A stretch of 28,230 nucleotides of DNA, taken from assembly GCA_902497145.1 (NCBI GenBank), contig CABVDR010000034.1:1-28230 (forward strand). The letters run 5' to 3'. Below are positions 21,651 to 28,230 of this stretch, one piece after another; position 1 is the first letter of the stretch; the number at the start of each line of letters is the position of its first letter. The notes beneath the pieces are model-generated. The model was not told where the DNA came from and ran no database searches. It saw nothing but the letters and a program-made list of their open reading frames with translations. Both the position numbers and the translations under genes were made by a program. Source of the stretch: an uncultured Oscillospiraceae bacterium (lineage in GTDB: Bacteria; Bacillota; Clostridia; Oscillospirales; Oscillospiraceae).

Positions 21651-23480
21651 TTAACCTTTCTTCTTGGAGGCCAGCTTCATGCGCTCGCCGTGGTCCAGGA
21701 TGCGCTTGCGCAGGCGCAGGTTCTCGGGGGTGCACTCCAGCAGCTCATCGTCGGCCAGGAACTCCAGGCACTGCTCCAGGCTCATCTGCTTGGGGGGCGT
21801 CAGGCGCAGGGCGTCATCGGAGCCGGAGGCGCGCATGTTGGTCAGCTGCTTCTTCTTGCACACGTTGACGGAGATGTCCTCGGCCTTGGGGGTCTCGCCC
21901 ACAATCATGCCGGCATAGACAGGAGTGCCCGCGCCGATGAACAGGGTGCCCCGCTCCTGGGCGTTGAACAGGCCGTAGGTGACGGCATCGCCGGTCTCAA
22001 AGGCCACCAGGGAGCCGGTGCTCCGGCGCTGGATCTCGCCCTTCATGGGGGCGTACTTCTCGAAGACGGAGGCCATGATACCCTCGCCCTTGGTGTCGGT
22101 CAAGAACTCGTTGCGGTAGCCGAACAGACCCCGGGAAGGCACCAGGAACTCCAGCTTGGTGCGGTTGCCCACCGGGTTCATGGACTGGAACTCGCCCTTG
22201 CGGGAGCCCAGCTTCTCCATCACCGCGCCCACGCAGTCGTTGGGCACGTCGGCCACCAGGCGCTCGATGGGCTCACACTTCTTGCCGTCGATCTCCTGGT
22301 AGAGCACACGGGGGGGAGAAACCTGGAACTCATAGCCCTCCCGGCGCATGGTCTCCATCAGGATGGACAGAGACATCTCGCCGCGGCCGGCTACATTAAA
22401 GGAGTCGGTGGAGTCCTCCATCTCGGTGACCCGCAGGGACACGTCCTTCAGGGTCTCCCGGAACAGGCGGTCCCGGAGCTGACGGGAGGTGACAAACTTG
22501 CCCTCCTTGCCCGCGAAGGGGGAGTCGTTGACGGAGAAGGTCATCTCAATGGTGGGGGCGGAGATCTTGACAAACTCGATGGGCTCCACACAGTCGGGGG
22601 CACAGATGGTGTCGCCGATGGTGATGTCGCCGATGCCGCTCATGGCAATGATGTTGCCGGCGGTGGCCTCCGTAACAGGCACCTTGGCCAGGCCGTCAAA
22701 CTGATACAGAGCGGTGGCCTTGGCCTTCTTGGCGGGGGCGTCGGGATCGTGGTAGTTGCACACCGCAATCTCCTGATTCTGCTTAATGGTGCCCCGCTCG
22801 ATGCGGCCGATGGCAATACGGCCCACGAACTCGCTGTAATCAATGGAGCTCACCAGCATCTGGAAGGGGGCGTCCACGTCCACGTCGGGGGCGGGGATAT
22901 ACTCCAGAATGGTGTCGAAGAGAGGCTTGAGGTCGCTGCCCGCCTCGTCAGGCTGGACGGAGGCAGTGCCCTGGCGGCCGGAGCAGAAGAGCATGGGGCT
23001 GTCCAGCTGCTCGTCGGTGGCGTCCAGATCCATCAGCAGCTCCAGCACCTCGTCGATGACCTCGTAGACCCGCTGGTCGGGGCGGTCGATCTTGTTGACC
23101 ACCACGATGACCCGGTGGCCCAGCTCCAGGGCCTTGGAAAGAACGAAGCGGGTCTGGGGCATGGGGCCCTCAGCGGCGTCTACCAGCAGGATAACGCCGT
23201 TGACCATCTTCAGGATACGCTCCACCTCGCCGCCGAAGTCGGCGTGGCCCGGAGTGTCTACAATATTGATCTTCACATCGCCGTACTGCACGGCGGTGTT
23301 CTTGGCAGTAATGGTGATGCCGCGCTCCCGCTCCAGATCGTTGGAGTCCATGACGCGCTCCACCACGGTCTGGTTTTCCCGGTACACGCCGGACTGCTTG
23401 AGCATCTGGTCCACCAAGGTGGTCTTGCCATGGTCGACGTGGGCGATAATGGCAATGTTTCTCAGCTTCTCATTCTTCAT
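21651..23480 (-). CDS. typA: GTP-binding translation factor TypA/BipA
   Basis: This is a 609-aa ribosome-associated GTPase of the EF-G/LepA class, involved in 50S assembly and stress or cold adaptation. The G motifs are all visible: AHVDHGKT (G1, 13-20), RGIT (G2), DTPGH (G3), NKID (G4) and SGRQG (G5). The C-terminal part has the BipA-type region (EFLVPSRGLFGYRNEFLTDTKGEG) and ends in a Lys-rich tail (ASKKKG). The length is standard. ATG 23480 follows TAGGAGG. It has its own promoter (23550-23578) and a repeat-type 3' tail plus terminator. Confidence 0.97.
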   Translation of the reverse strand: MKNEKLRNIAIIAHVDHGKTTLVDQMLKQSGVYRENQTVVERVMDSNDLERERGITITAKNTAVQYGDVKINIVDTPGHADFGGEVERILKMVNGVILLVDAAEGPMPQTRFVLSKALELGHRVIVVVNKIDRPDQRVYEVIDEVLELLMDLDATDEQLDSPMLFCSGRQGTASVQPDEAGSDLKPLFDTILEYIPAPDVDVDAPFQMLVSSIDYSEFVGRIAIGRIERGTIKQNQEIAVCNYHDPDAPAKKAKATALYQFDGLAKVPVTEATAGNIIAMSGIGDITIGDTICAPDCVEPIEFVKISAPTIEMTFSVNDSPFAGKEGKFVTSRQLRDRLFRETLKDVSLRVTEMEDSTDSFNVAGRGEMSLSILMETMRREGYEFQVSPPRVLYQEIDGKKCEPIERLVADVPNDCVGAVMEKLGSRKGEFQSMNPVGNRTKLEFLVPSRGLFGYRNEFLTDTKGEGIMASVFEKYAPMKGEIQRRSTGSLVAFETGDAVTYGLFNAQERGTLFIGAGTPVYAGMIVGETPKAEDISVNVCKKKQLTNMRASGSDDALRLTPPKQMSLEQCLEFLADDELLECTPENLRLRKRILDHGERMKLASKKKG

Positions 23481-23549
23481 CTACAAACTCCTCCTATATC
23501 CAAACGGGCAGCTGTTCTAAAAAAGCAGCATAATACGCTTTGACGAAAT

Positions 23550-23578
23550 ATTATACCGCTATATGGCGGAAAAAGCAA
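23550..23578 (-). promoter_or_regulatory. Promoter of typA
   Basis: On the minus strand TTGCTT (23578-23573), a 17-base spacer, TATAAT (23555-23550). Confidence 0.78.
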
Positions 23579-23663
23579 CGGCAAGTAAAAAAATCTCACA
23601 CAAATTTGAAGAAAACCAGAGCCTTTCCTCCAGAAAAAAAGACGAGAAGCCGGTGGAAAGTGA

Positions 23664-23693
23664 TGTGGAAAAGTGTGTGGAAAGTGTGCAAAA
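23664..23693. promoter_or_regulatory. Cluster of DnaA-box-like sites
   Basis: On the minus strand three 9-mers lie within 30 bases: TTTTGCACA (23693-23685) and TTTTCCACA (23672-23664) both fit TTWTNCACA, and CTTTCCACA (23684-23676) has one mismatch. They may be DnaA binding sites or chance in GTGGAAA-rich DNA. Confidence 0.35.
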
Positions 23694-23715
23694 CCGAAAA
23701 GATGTTCGACAGGCC

Positions 23716-23763
23716 TTGACAAACTAGAACATATGTTGTACCCTCTAAATAGAACATTCGTTC
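23716..23763 (+). promoter_or_regulatory. Promoter with two LexA (SOS) boxes
   Basis: The promoter is TTGACA (23716-23721), a 17-base spacer, TACCCT (23739-23744). A LexA-like box GAACATATGTTG (23727-23738, one mismatch to GAAC-N4-GTTC) fills the spacer. A perfect GAAC-ATTC-GTTC box (23752-23763) lies at the predicted start. The two boxes share AGAACAT-N-YGTT and sit 25 bases apart. Confidence 0.7.
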
Positions 23764-23811
23764 CCTTTTTTGAGAAAGAAAATTAGAAGCCAGGAAGAGG
23801 GAGGCCTTTCT

Positions 23812-24063
23812 ATGCAGACCACTTATTATTGGATCGGGAAGCCCGCCGCGCAGGAGAGCGCAGGGGGAAAGATCATCGACCTGGCTCAGTACCGCCGGCA
23901 GCTGGAGCGGTGGGAGCGCCGGGAGGAGCGGGAGACGCAAGACGTACAGCCCCGGCCCCGGTCCAGCCAGCGGCGCAACTGCTGGGGGCTATTTTGGGAC
24001 GCAGTGGCCAGCCTGGGTGTGGTGGCCATGGCGGTGACCTTCTGCGCGGAGCTGCTGCTGTAA
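23812..24063 (+). CDS. Small single-pass membrane protein, probably SOS-controlled
   Basis: This is an 83-aa protein starting at ATG 23812, with GGGAGG about 8 bases upstream. A TTG at 23770 is an unlikely longer start. The N-terminal ~57 residues are soluble, with KIIDLAQYRRQ followed by a very charged Arg/Glu helix. Residues about 59-81 form one hydrophobic helix at the C-terminus, so it is a tail-anchored topology. No family is recognised. The two LexA-type boxes at its promoter point to DNA-damage induction. SOS-induced small membrane proteins in other bacteria (YneA, SidA) block division, so a checkpoint role is plausible but unproven. Confidence 0.75.
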   Translation: MQTTYYWIGKPAAQESAGGKIIDLAQYRRQLERWERREERETQDVQPRPRSSQRRNCWGLFWDAVASLGVVAMAVTFCAELLL

Positions 24064-24089
24064 TCCTTTTATATGTTCTGCCCTGTCGG

Positions 24090-24670
24090 GGAGACGGGGG
24101 ATGTTCTTTCCAGCGATGGAAAGAACCAAAGATCGCCGGGGCCGCCTTCGGTGAGCACCTTCGCGCAGCGGGTGCTCACAGGCGGCTTGCCCCGGACCCT
24201 TTTTTACGGGAGACGCATTCCTGTTTCCTTGGGCAATCTCGTCCGGCGGGCAAAATCTGAGTGGCCGGCCTTTCTTGCCCCCGGGCCACTGGGCCCTGCC
24301 TGGTCTGAAATTTGGAAGCACCTGCGCTGTACGAACACCGCCTACCTGGGCAGAGCCAGGGCAGCTGCCGGAATGCTGATGCGATACCCTCCGCACCAAA
24401 CGAGTAGGCAGGCACCAGGCGGTTTGCGTTAGAGCCGCCTGTTTATAAATTTTGGAGTGGTAGGGCCTAAGGCCTGGGAGTAGAAGGGCGCATGGTCAAA
24501 GTTTAGGACCGCCGGAACTTATGCACTGCCCAAAGTGACCCACCCCCGTAAAACAGGGGTCCGGGGGGAGACGGCATGGAGGACCGGGCGGTTTACCGCC
24601 GGTCCGATTGCGGCTCCCCCCGGCGATTCTTTCGTCCCTTTCTGATCGCTCAGAAAGGGACACCCGTCCC
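24090..24670. repeat. Long dispersed palindromic element, copy 4 (inverted double arm)
   Basis: A ~580-base imperfect palindrome with no coding capacity. The left arm (+) has hairpin C GTTCTTTCCA/TGGAAAGAAC (24103-24126), tag CAAAGATCGCCGGGG, hairpin D GTGAGCACC/GGTGCTCAC (24151-24179), a C-run/G-run, and module E (GGGCAAAATCTGAGTGGC, GGGCCACTGGGCCC). The centre has ACACCGCCT and, after the AGTAGGCAGGCACC tag, AGGCGGTTT. The right arm (-) runs back through an E remnant, the C-run/G-run, the alternative hairpin D' (24569-24615) and hairpin C GTCCCTTTCTGA/TCAGAAAGGGAC (24634-24661). Confidence 0.82.
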
Positions 24671-24693
24671 CCTAAAAATAAAAATCGAAAAAG

Positions 24694-24725
24694 TTATCCA
24701 CATGTTTCTCAAACTCTGTGGACAA
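24694..24725. promoter_or_regulatory. Inverted pair of DnaA-box-like sites
   Basis: A perfect consensus TTATCCACA on the plus strand (24694-24702) and TTGTCCACA on the minus strand (24725-24717, one mismatch), in AT-rich sequence between the repeat element and a terminator. Confidence 0.4.
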
Positions 24726-24772
24726 AAAACCGGAACCTGAGCGGCCCACCAAGCCGCCGAGGTTCCGGTTTT
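24726..24772 (-). terminator. Terminator of the racemase/MurE-like operon
   Basis: On the minus strand AAAACCGGAACCT pairs with AGGTTCCGGTTTT, with an inner GGCGGC/GCCGC-type stem, followed by a T-run. Confidence 0.87.
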
Positions 24773-24797
24773 CTTCTTGCTTATTTTAAAGGTAATA

Positions 24798-26798
24798 TCA
24801 CGCGGAAACACAGATGCCCAGCACCCGCTGCCCCAAAGCATCCAGCAGCAGCATGTGCTCCCCGGTACGGGAGAGAATGACGCAGCGGGCCACGCCGCCC
24901 TCCACCGCCTGGAGGGCCAGCTTCAGTTCCTCCGCAAGGGAGGCGGGCAGCGCCCCCTCCGAGAGCAGCTCGGCGGCCTTCTTGCCGTCCATGCGGAGAA
25001 GCTCGGCCTGGCGGTTTTCACCCAGCGCCAGGGAGGGCTCCCCGTTCGCAAAGTAGATAAGTTTATCCACATTCATGGCCTGTGCGGTGGACAACGCCTT
25101 CTCCTTGTCCTCCCCTACCAGCACCGCGGTGCCACCTGCGGCGGTGATAGCGGCAGCATCGGCGGCAATGTCGGCAGCGTCCTTGGGCAGACAGATGACA
25201 AAGGTCTTCCCCTTCACCTGCTCCAGGGCGGGCAGGGCCTCCAGGGCCTTCTGGGCCGGGGCGGCGGGGGTAAGCCGGTGACGCAGGTCGTACTCCTGCA
25301 AAAACGCCTGGACATACTCCACGTCGGTGGGCGTGTCGATATACTCGGTGCCCCGCTTCTGCCGGGTCTCCCGGCCCTTGCCGGTGAGCAGCAGCACGGT
25401 GGGGCGTTCGCTCTCCAGCACCGCCTGGCGGATGGCCTCGCCCCGGTTGGGGATGATGCGGCAGCGGGCCTTGCCCTTCTCCACGTTGGGCCGGATTTCG
25501 TTGCAGATGTCCAGGGTGTCCTCCTCCCCGCTGTCCTCCTCGGTGAGGTACACCCGGTCACACCAGGCCCCGGCGGCCTCCCCCAGGTCGTGGCGGCGGT
25601 CGTAGGCCTTTTTGCCCGGGCAGCCGAAGACGATGGCCAGCTCCCGGTCAGGGTACTCCGCCCGGACAGAGGAGAACAGGGTCTCAAAGCTCAGACGGTT
25701 GTGGGCGTAGTCCACAATGGACAGCACCCGCCCGTCGGCGTTGGCATATACCTCCATGCGGCCGGGGACCCGGGCGTTCACCAGCCCGTCGTACACCGCC
25801 CACTCGGGGATGTCCAGGGCCTCGCACAGGGCGGCGGCCCCCAGAGCGTTCTCCACATTGAAGAGGCCGGGCATGGTCAGCCGCATCTGCCGGGTATACC
25901 GGGGGGTGCGGACGGTGAAGAGGATCTGCCCGTCCTCTTTGTGTACGTCGGTGGCGTACACCTGGGCGCTGGGATCCTTCTGGGAGAAGGTGATGATGGG
26001 CTTCCCGGCGGCCTGGGCGGCCTCCAGCACCCGCTGGGCGTGGTCGCAGTCCAGGTTTACACAGCTGATGTGGGCCTGGGCAAAGATCTTCAGCTTGGAG
26101 GCAAAGTAGTCCTCAAAGTCGGGGTGCTCGATGGGGGAAATGTGGTCGTAGCCAATGTTGAGAAAGCAGGCGGCGGCAAACTCGGTGCACAGGGAGCGGT
26201 GGTACTTCAGCGCCTGGCTGGACACCTCCATGGTCAGGTACTCCAGCCCCGTCTCGGCGGCGTTGGCGAAGTGGCGCTGGAGGTCCAGGGGCTCCGGGGT
26301 GGTGAGGTGGGACTCAAAGCGCTCCACCCCGTCATAGGTGTCAATGGAGGAGACCACACCGGTCTCCCCTTTCCCCTGCCGCCGCTGGAAGCAGTCCAGG
26401 ATGGACTTCATGTAGTAGGCGGTGGACGACTTGCCCTTGGTGCCGGTGATGCCGATGACCTTCAGCTTGCCGGAGGGGTGGTCATAGAACCGGTCGGCCA
26501 GGGGAGCCAGCACCTTTCGGGTGTCGGTAATGGCAATGCGGGGCAGGCCGGGGACGGTGTCCTCCTCCTGGCTGACGCAGGCCATGGCCCCCTGATCCCG
26601 GGCCATCTCCAAAAATTTGGTCTGGAAGTGGGCCCCCTTGCGGATAAAGAGGGTGCCGGGGGCCACCTGGCGGGAGTCGCAGGTGAGGCCGGTGACCGCC
26701 TGGCTGCGGTCCAGGCCGTCGGGAATGGGGGCGGCAAGCAGATTCTGCTCCGAGAGCAGGTCCAAATAGTCGCCCAAGGTATGGACAGGGATGGTCAT
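24798..26798 (-). CDS. MurE-like Mur ligase with amino-acid-kinase-like C-terminal extension
   Basis: This is a 666-aa protein. Residues 1-500 form a MurE-type UDP-MurNAc-peptide ligase: P-loop ITGTKGKSS (117-125), TTPEP (166-170), MEVSSQA (190-196), the likely carbamylated K235 and PGRMEV. The family adds the third stem-peptide amino acid using ATP. P-loop and flanks resemble the streptococcal Lys-type MurE. At the place where diaminopimelate enzymes have DNPR this protein has EEDSGEED (420-427), so the substrate is open. Residues about 529-666 are an extra domain whose end (DGKKAAELLSEGALPASLAE, then ALQAVEGGVARCVIL) resembles N-acetylglutamate kinase C-termini. ATG 26798 follows GGAGG. A racemase gene lies 18 bases upstream. 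Confidence 0.86.
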   Translation of the reverse strand: MTIPVHTLGDYLDLLSEQNLLAAPIPDGLDRSQAVTGLTCDSRQVAPGTLFIRKGAHFQTKFLEMARDQGAMACVSQEEDTVPGLPRIAITDTRKVLAPLADRFYDHPSGKLKVIGITGTKGKSSTAYYMKSILDCFQRRQGKGETGVVSSIDTYDGVERFESHLTTPEPLDLQRHFANAAETGLEYLTMEVSSQALKYHRSLCTEFAAACFLNIGYDHISPIEHPDFEDYFASKLKIFAQAHISCVNLDCDHAQRVLEAAQAAGKPIITFSQKDPSAQVYATDVHKEDGQILFTVRTPRYTRQMRLTMPGLFNVENALGAAALCEALDIPEWAVYDGLVNARVPGRMEVYANADGRVLSIVDYAHNRLSFETLFSSVRAEYPDRELAIVFGCPGKKAYDRRHDLGEAAGAWCDRVYLTEEDSGEEDTLDICNEIRPNVEKGKARCRIIPNRGEAIRQAVLESERPTVLLLTGKGRETRQKRGTEYIDTPTDVEYVQAFLQEYDLRHRLTPAAPAQKALEALPALEQVKGKTFVICLPKDAADIAADAAAITAAGGTAVLVGEDKEKALSTAQAMNVDKLIYFANGEPSLALGENRQAELLRMDGKKAAELLSEGALPASLAEELKLALQAVEGGVARCVILSRTGEHMLLLDALGQRVLGICVSA

Positions 26799-26816
26799 AG
26801 CAGACACCTCCGGGGG

Positions 26817-27536
26817 TTATTTTCGGAAAATGGTACGCAGGGGCTTGTGGCACACCTCAATGGAGCGCTGGGCCAGCACCTCCATGGCGTCCACGTAGAA
26901 GGAGGACAGGTGGTGCTGGCTGGCAAAGACGGACAGCTCGGTGCAGGCCAGCACGGCGCAGTCGCAGCCCTGCTCCACCAGATCCTTGGTAAAGGCGGCA
27001 AACTTCTCCGGGTCCCCCGCCTTGCCCGCCTTAATGTCGTCGTAGATGAGGGACATGACCTGCTTCTGAGCATCGGGCCGGGGGGCGGCGGCGTAGATGC
27101 CCAGGGCGGCAAATTCCCGCTGGTACAGGCCGGTTTGGATGGTGCCGTCGGTGGCCAGAATGCCGGGGCGCCTTTTCCCCTGGCTCACCAGCAGCCGGGC
27201 GGTCTCCCGGATCATGTGGACGATGGGAATGGAGATCTGCTTCTGCACCTGGTCCAAAAAGTAGTGGGAGGTGTTGCAGGGCACCGCGATGGCGGTACAC
27301 CCCGCCCCCTCCAGCATCCGAGCGTCGGACAGCAGCCGCTCATACACCGCGTCCCGCTGCTCCTGGGTGCCTAGAATAGCCGCCGTGCGGTCAGGCATGG
27401 CACAGTCGGAAAAAATCAGCACCGAGAGGTGCTCCTGATCGGTGCGGGCGTCGGTGCGGTCGATGATATATTGATAAAAGGTGTTGGTGGCCTGGGGACC
27501 CATGCCCCCAATGACGCCAAGACGGTCGTTGCTCAT
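26817..27536 (-). CDS. Aspartate/glutamate racemase-family protein
   Basis: This is a 239-aa cofactor-independent racemase. The two catalytic cysteines are C87 (AVPCNTSHYF) and C198 (LACTELS), and the N-terminus is typical (RLGVIGGMGPQAT). The GGMGP start is more like aspartate racemases than MurI-type glutamate racemases. ATG 27536 follows GAGGT by 8 bases. The open frame continues upstream only into the repeat element. It is 18 bases upstream of the MurE-like gene and surely co-transcribed, so it may supply or act on an amino acid for wall peptide synthesis (inference). Confidence 0.92.
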   Translation of the reverse strand: MSNDRLGVIGGMGPQATNTFYQYIIDRTDARTDQEHLSVLIFSDCAMPDRTAAILGTQEQRDAVYERLLSDARMLEGAGCTAIAVPCNTSHYFLDQVQKQISIPIVHMIRETARLLVSQGKRRPGILATDGTIQTGLYQREFAALGIYAAAPRPDAQKQVMSLIYDDIKAGKAGDPEKFAAFTKDLVEQGCDCAVLACTELSVFASQHHLSSFYVDAMEVLAQRSIEVCHKPLRTIFRK

Positions 27537-27574
27537 AGAGACTACCTCATTGATTTTTGGGGTGGTACATAAAA

Positions 27575-28230
27575 AGTTCCGCCCTGCGGGGCGGGTTCCT
27601 TTTTGTTTGCCCAAAAAGGAACCAAAAATGCCCTGGGGGTTGATTCCGGTGAGCGCCTACGCGGAGCGGGCGCTCACAGTCATCTACCCCCAGACCCCCA
27701 TTACGGGGGACGCCCTCCAGGAAATCTGATGGTAACTTTCCGGCGGGCATCGTCGTCGCAAAGTCCGCTCTATTCCGGACGCCCAAGTATGGGCATCCGT
27801 CATGCCGCTTCCTTGCTCCTTCTCTCCCCACCGAACCCGCTTCGCTGGGCTTCGGTGGGGGCCCCGTGGCTTGCCCTTTTTGCCGTCGGGCCACTGGGCC
27901 CTGGATGTGCAAAATCTGGTGGACAGGTGCGCTGAAATCACACCGCCTCCCTGGGCAAAACCGTGGCAGCTGGTGTGTAATCGAGCACGCACGGTCCGCC
28001 AGCCCGATTACCGCCGCACCAAACAAGTAGGCAGGCACCAGGCGGTGTATGTTAGAAAGCAAATGCTCTCAAATTTTGATGGCAAAAGGGCCCAGTGGCC
28101 CGAGAGTAAAAAGACGCATAGTCAAAGCTTAGGATCGCCGGAACTTACGGACCAGCCAAAGTGACCCGTTCCCGTAAATGGGGTCCGGGGCAAGCCGCCT
28201 GTGAGCACCCGCTGCGCGAAGGTGCTCACC
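27575..28230. repeat. Long dispersed palindromic element, copy 5 (continues past the window)
   Basis: From the left: module B (27579-27593), hairpin C GGTTCCTTTTTG/CAAAAAGGAACC (27594-27623), tag AAAAATGCCCTGGGG, hairpin D GTGAGCGCC/GGCGCTCAC (27649-27677), CCCCC/GGGGG, and module E split by about 130 foreign bases (27750-27880). Then come GGGCCACTGGGCCC and the central stem ACACCGCCT (27940-27948) with AGGCGGTGT (28040-28048). The opposite arm runs back as GGGCCCAGTGGCCC, a C-run/G-run and hairpin D GTGAGCACC/GGTGCTCAC (28201-28229). The last ~50 bases are the reverse complement of the D block of copy 4. Confidence 0.82.

Noticed and set aside
21555..23543. 662-aa open frame antisense to typA
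   Set aside because: Shadow of typA, with no start signal and an atypical composition.
24777..27374. 865-aa open frame antisense to the MurE-like and racemase genes
   Set aside because: Same GC-driven artefact. It crosses two real genes and has repetitive Gly/Leu/Val composition.
27537..27614. N-terminal extension of the racemase
   Set aside because: The residues come from hairpin C and module B of repeat copy 5. The ATG at 27536 has a ribosome binding site and the family's usual start.
7015..28230. CRISPR array
   Set aside because: The repeats are modular, palindromic and irregularly spaced in separate intergenic gaps. There are no regular spacers and no cas genes.

Overview
Organism. The window reads as chromosomal DNA of a GC-rich Clostridia member, most like the Oscillospiraceae/Ruminococcaceae (inference, not a database match). 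The reasons are a gyrB-gyrA pair, a glycine T-box riboswitch ahead of a single-chain glycyl-tRNA synthetase, a holB-ricT pair, an LtaS-type sulfatase-fold enzyme, strong AGGAGG ribosome binding sites and vegetative (SigA-like) promoters. gyrB-gyrA usually lie near the replication origin, so the window is probably origin-proximal.

Layout. 1-4406 (+): the 3' end of gyrB, gyrA, then three tandem small membrane proteins with SHOCT tails. 4407-7130 (+): a duplicated and broken 5' piece of rnhA followed by intact rnhA, then promoter, Gly T-box, glyQS and terminator. 7131-8079 (+): a secreted, membrane-anchored protein of unknown role. 8115-9595: an AT-richer accessory patch with two small XRE regulators, a three-helix membrane protein and an unknown 90-aa protein, with clear operator palindromes. 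9597-11764 (+): a MoxR ATPase and a CoxE-like VWA protein. 12190-13237 (-): an AEC transporter and terminators. 13251-19241 (-): a likely operon LtaS-like enzyme, Orn/Lys/Arg decarboxylase-like PLP enzyme, holB, ricT. 19738-23578 (-): an M23/LysM/G5 wall hydrolase and typA. 23716-24063 (+): a small membrane protein behind two LexA-like boxes. 24726-27536 (-): an Asp/Glu racemase and a MurE-like ligase with a kinase-like C-terminal extension.

The most unusual content is not protein coding. Most long intergenic gaps are filled by a family of modular, palindrome-rich repeats with no ORF of their own. There are five long copies (about 11781-12172, 14552-15013, 19312-19716, 24090-24670 and 27575-28230, the last running off the window) plus four short ones (7015-7080, 9511-9591, 10484-10523, 21588-21650). 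Together they make up roughly a tenth of the window. Hairpin arms differ between copies but keep pairing by compensatory changes. The short module sits directly after stop codons, and at holB it contains the stop codon in its loop. I regard this repeat family as the best candidate for something undescribed. The SOS-type small membrane protein, the broken rnhA leader and the MurE-like fusion come next.
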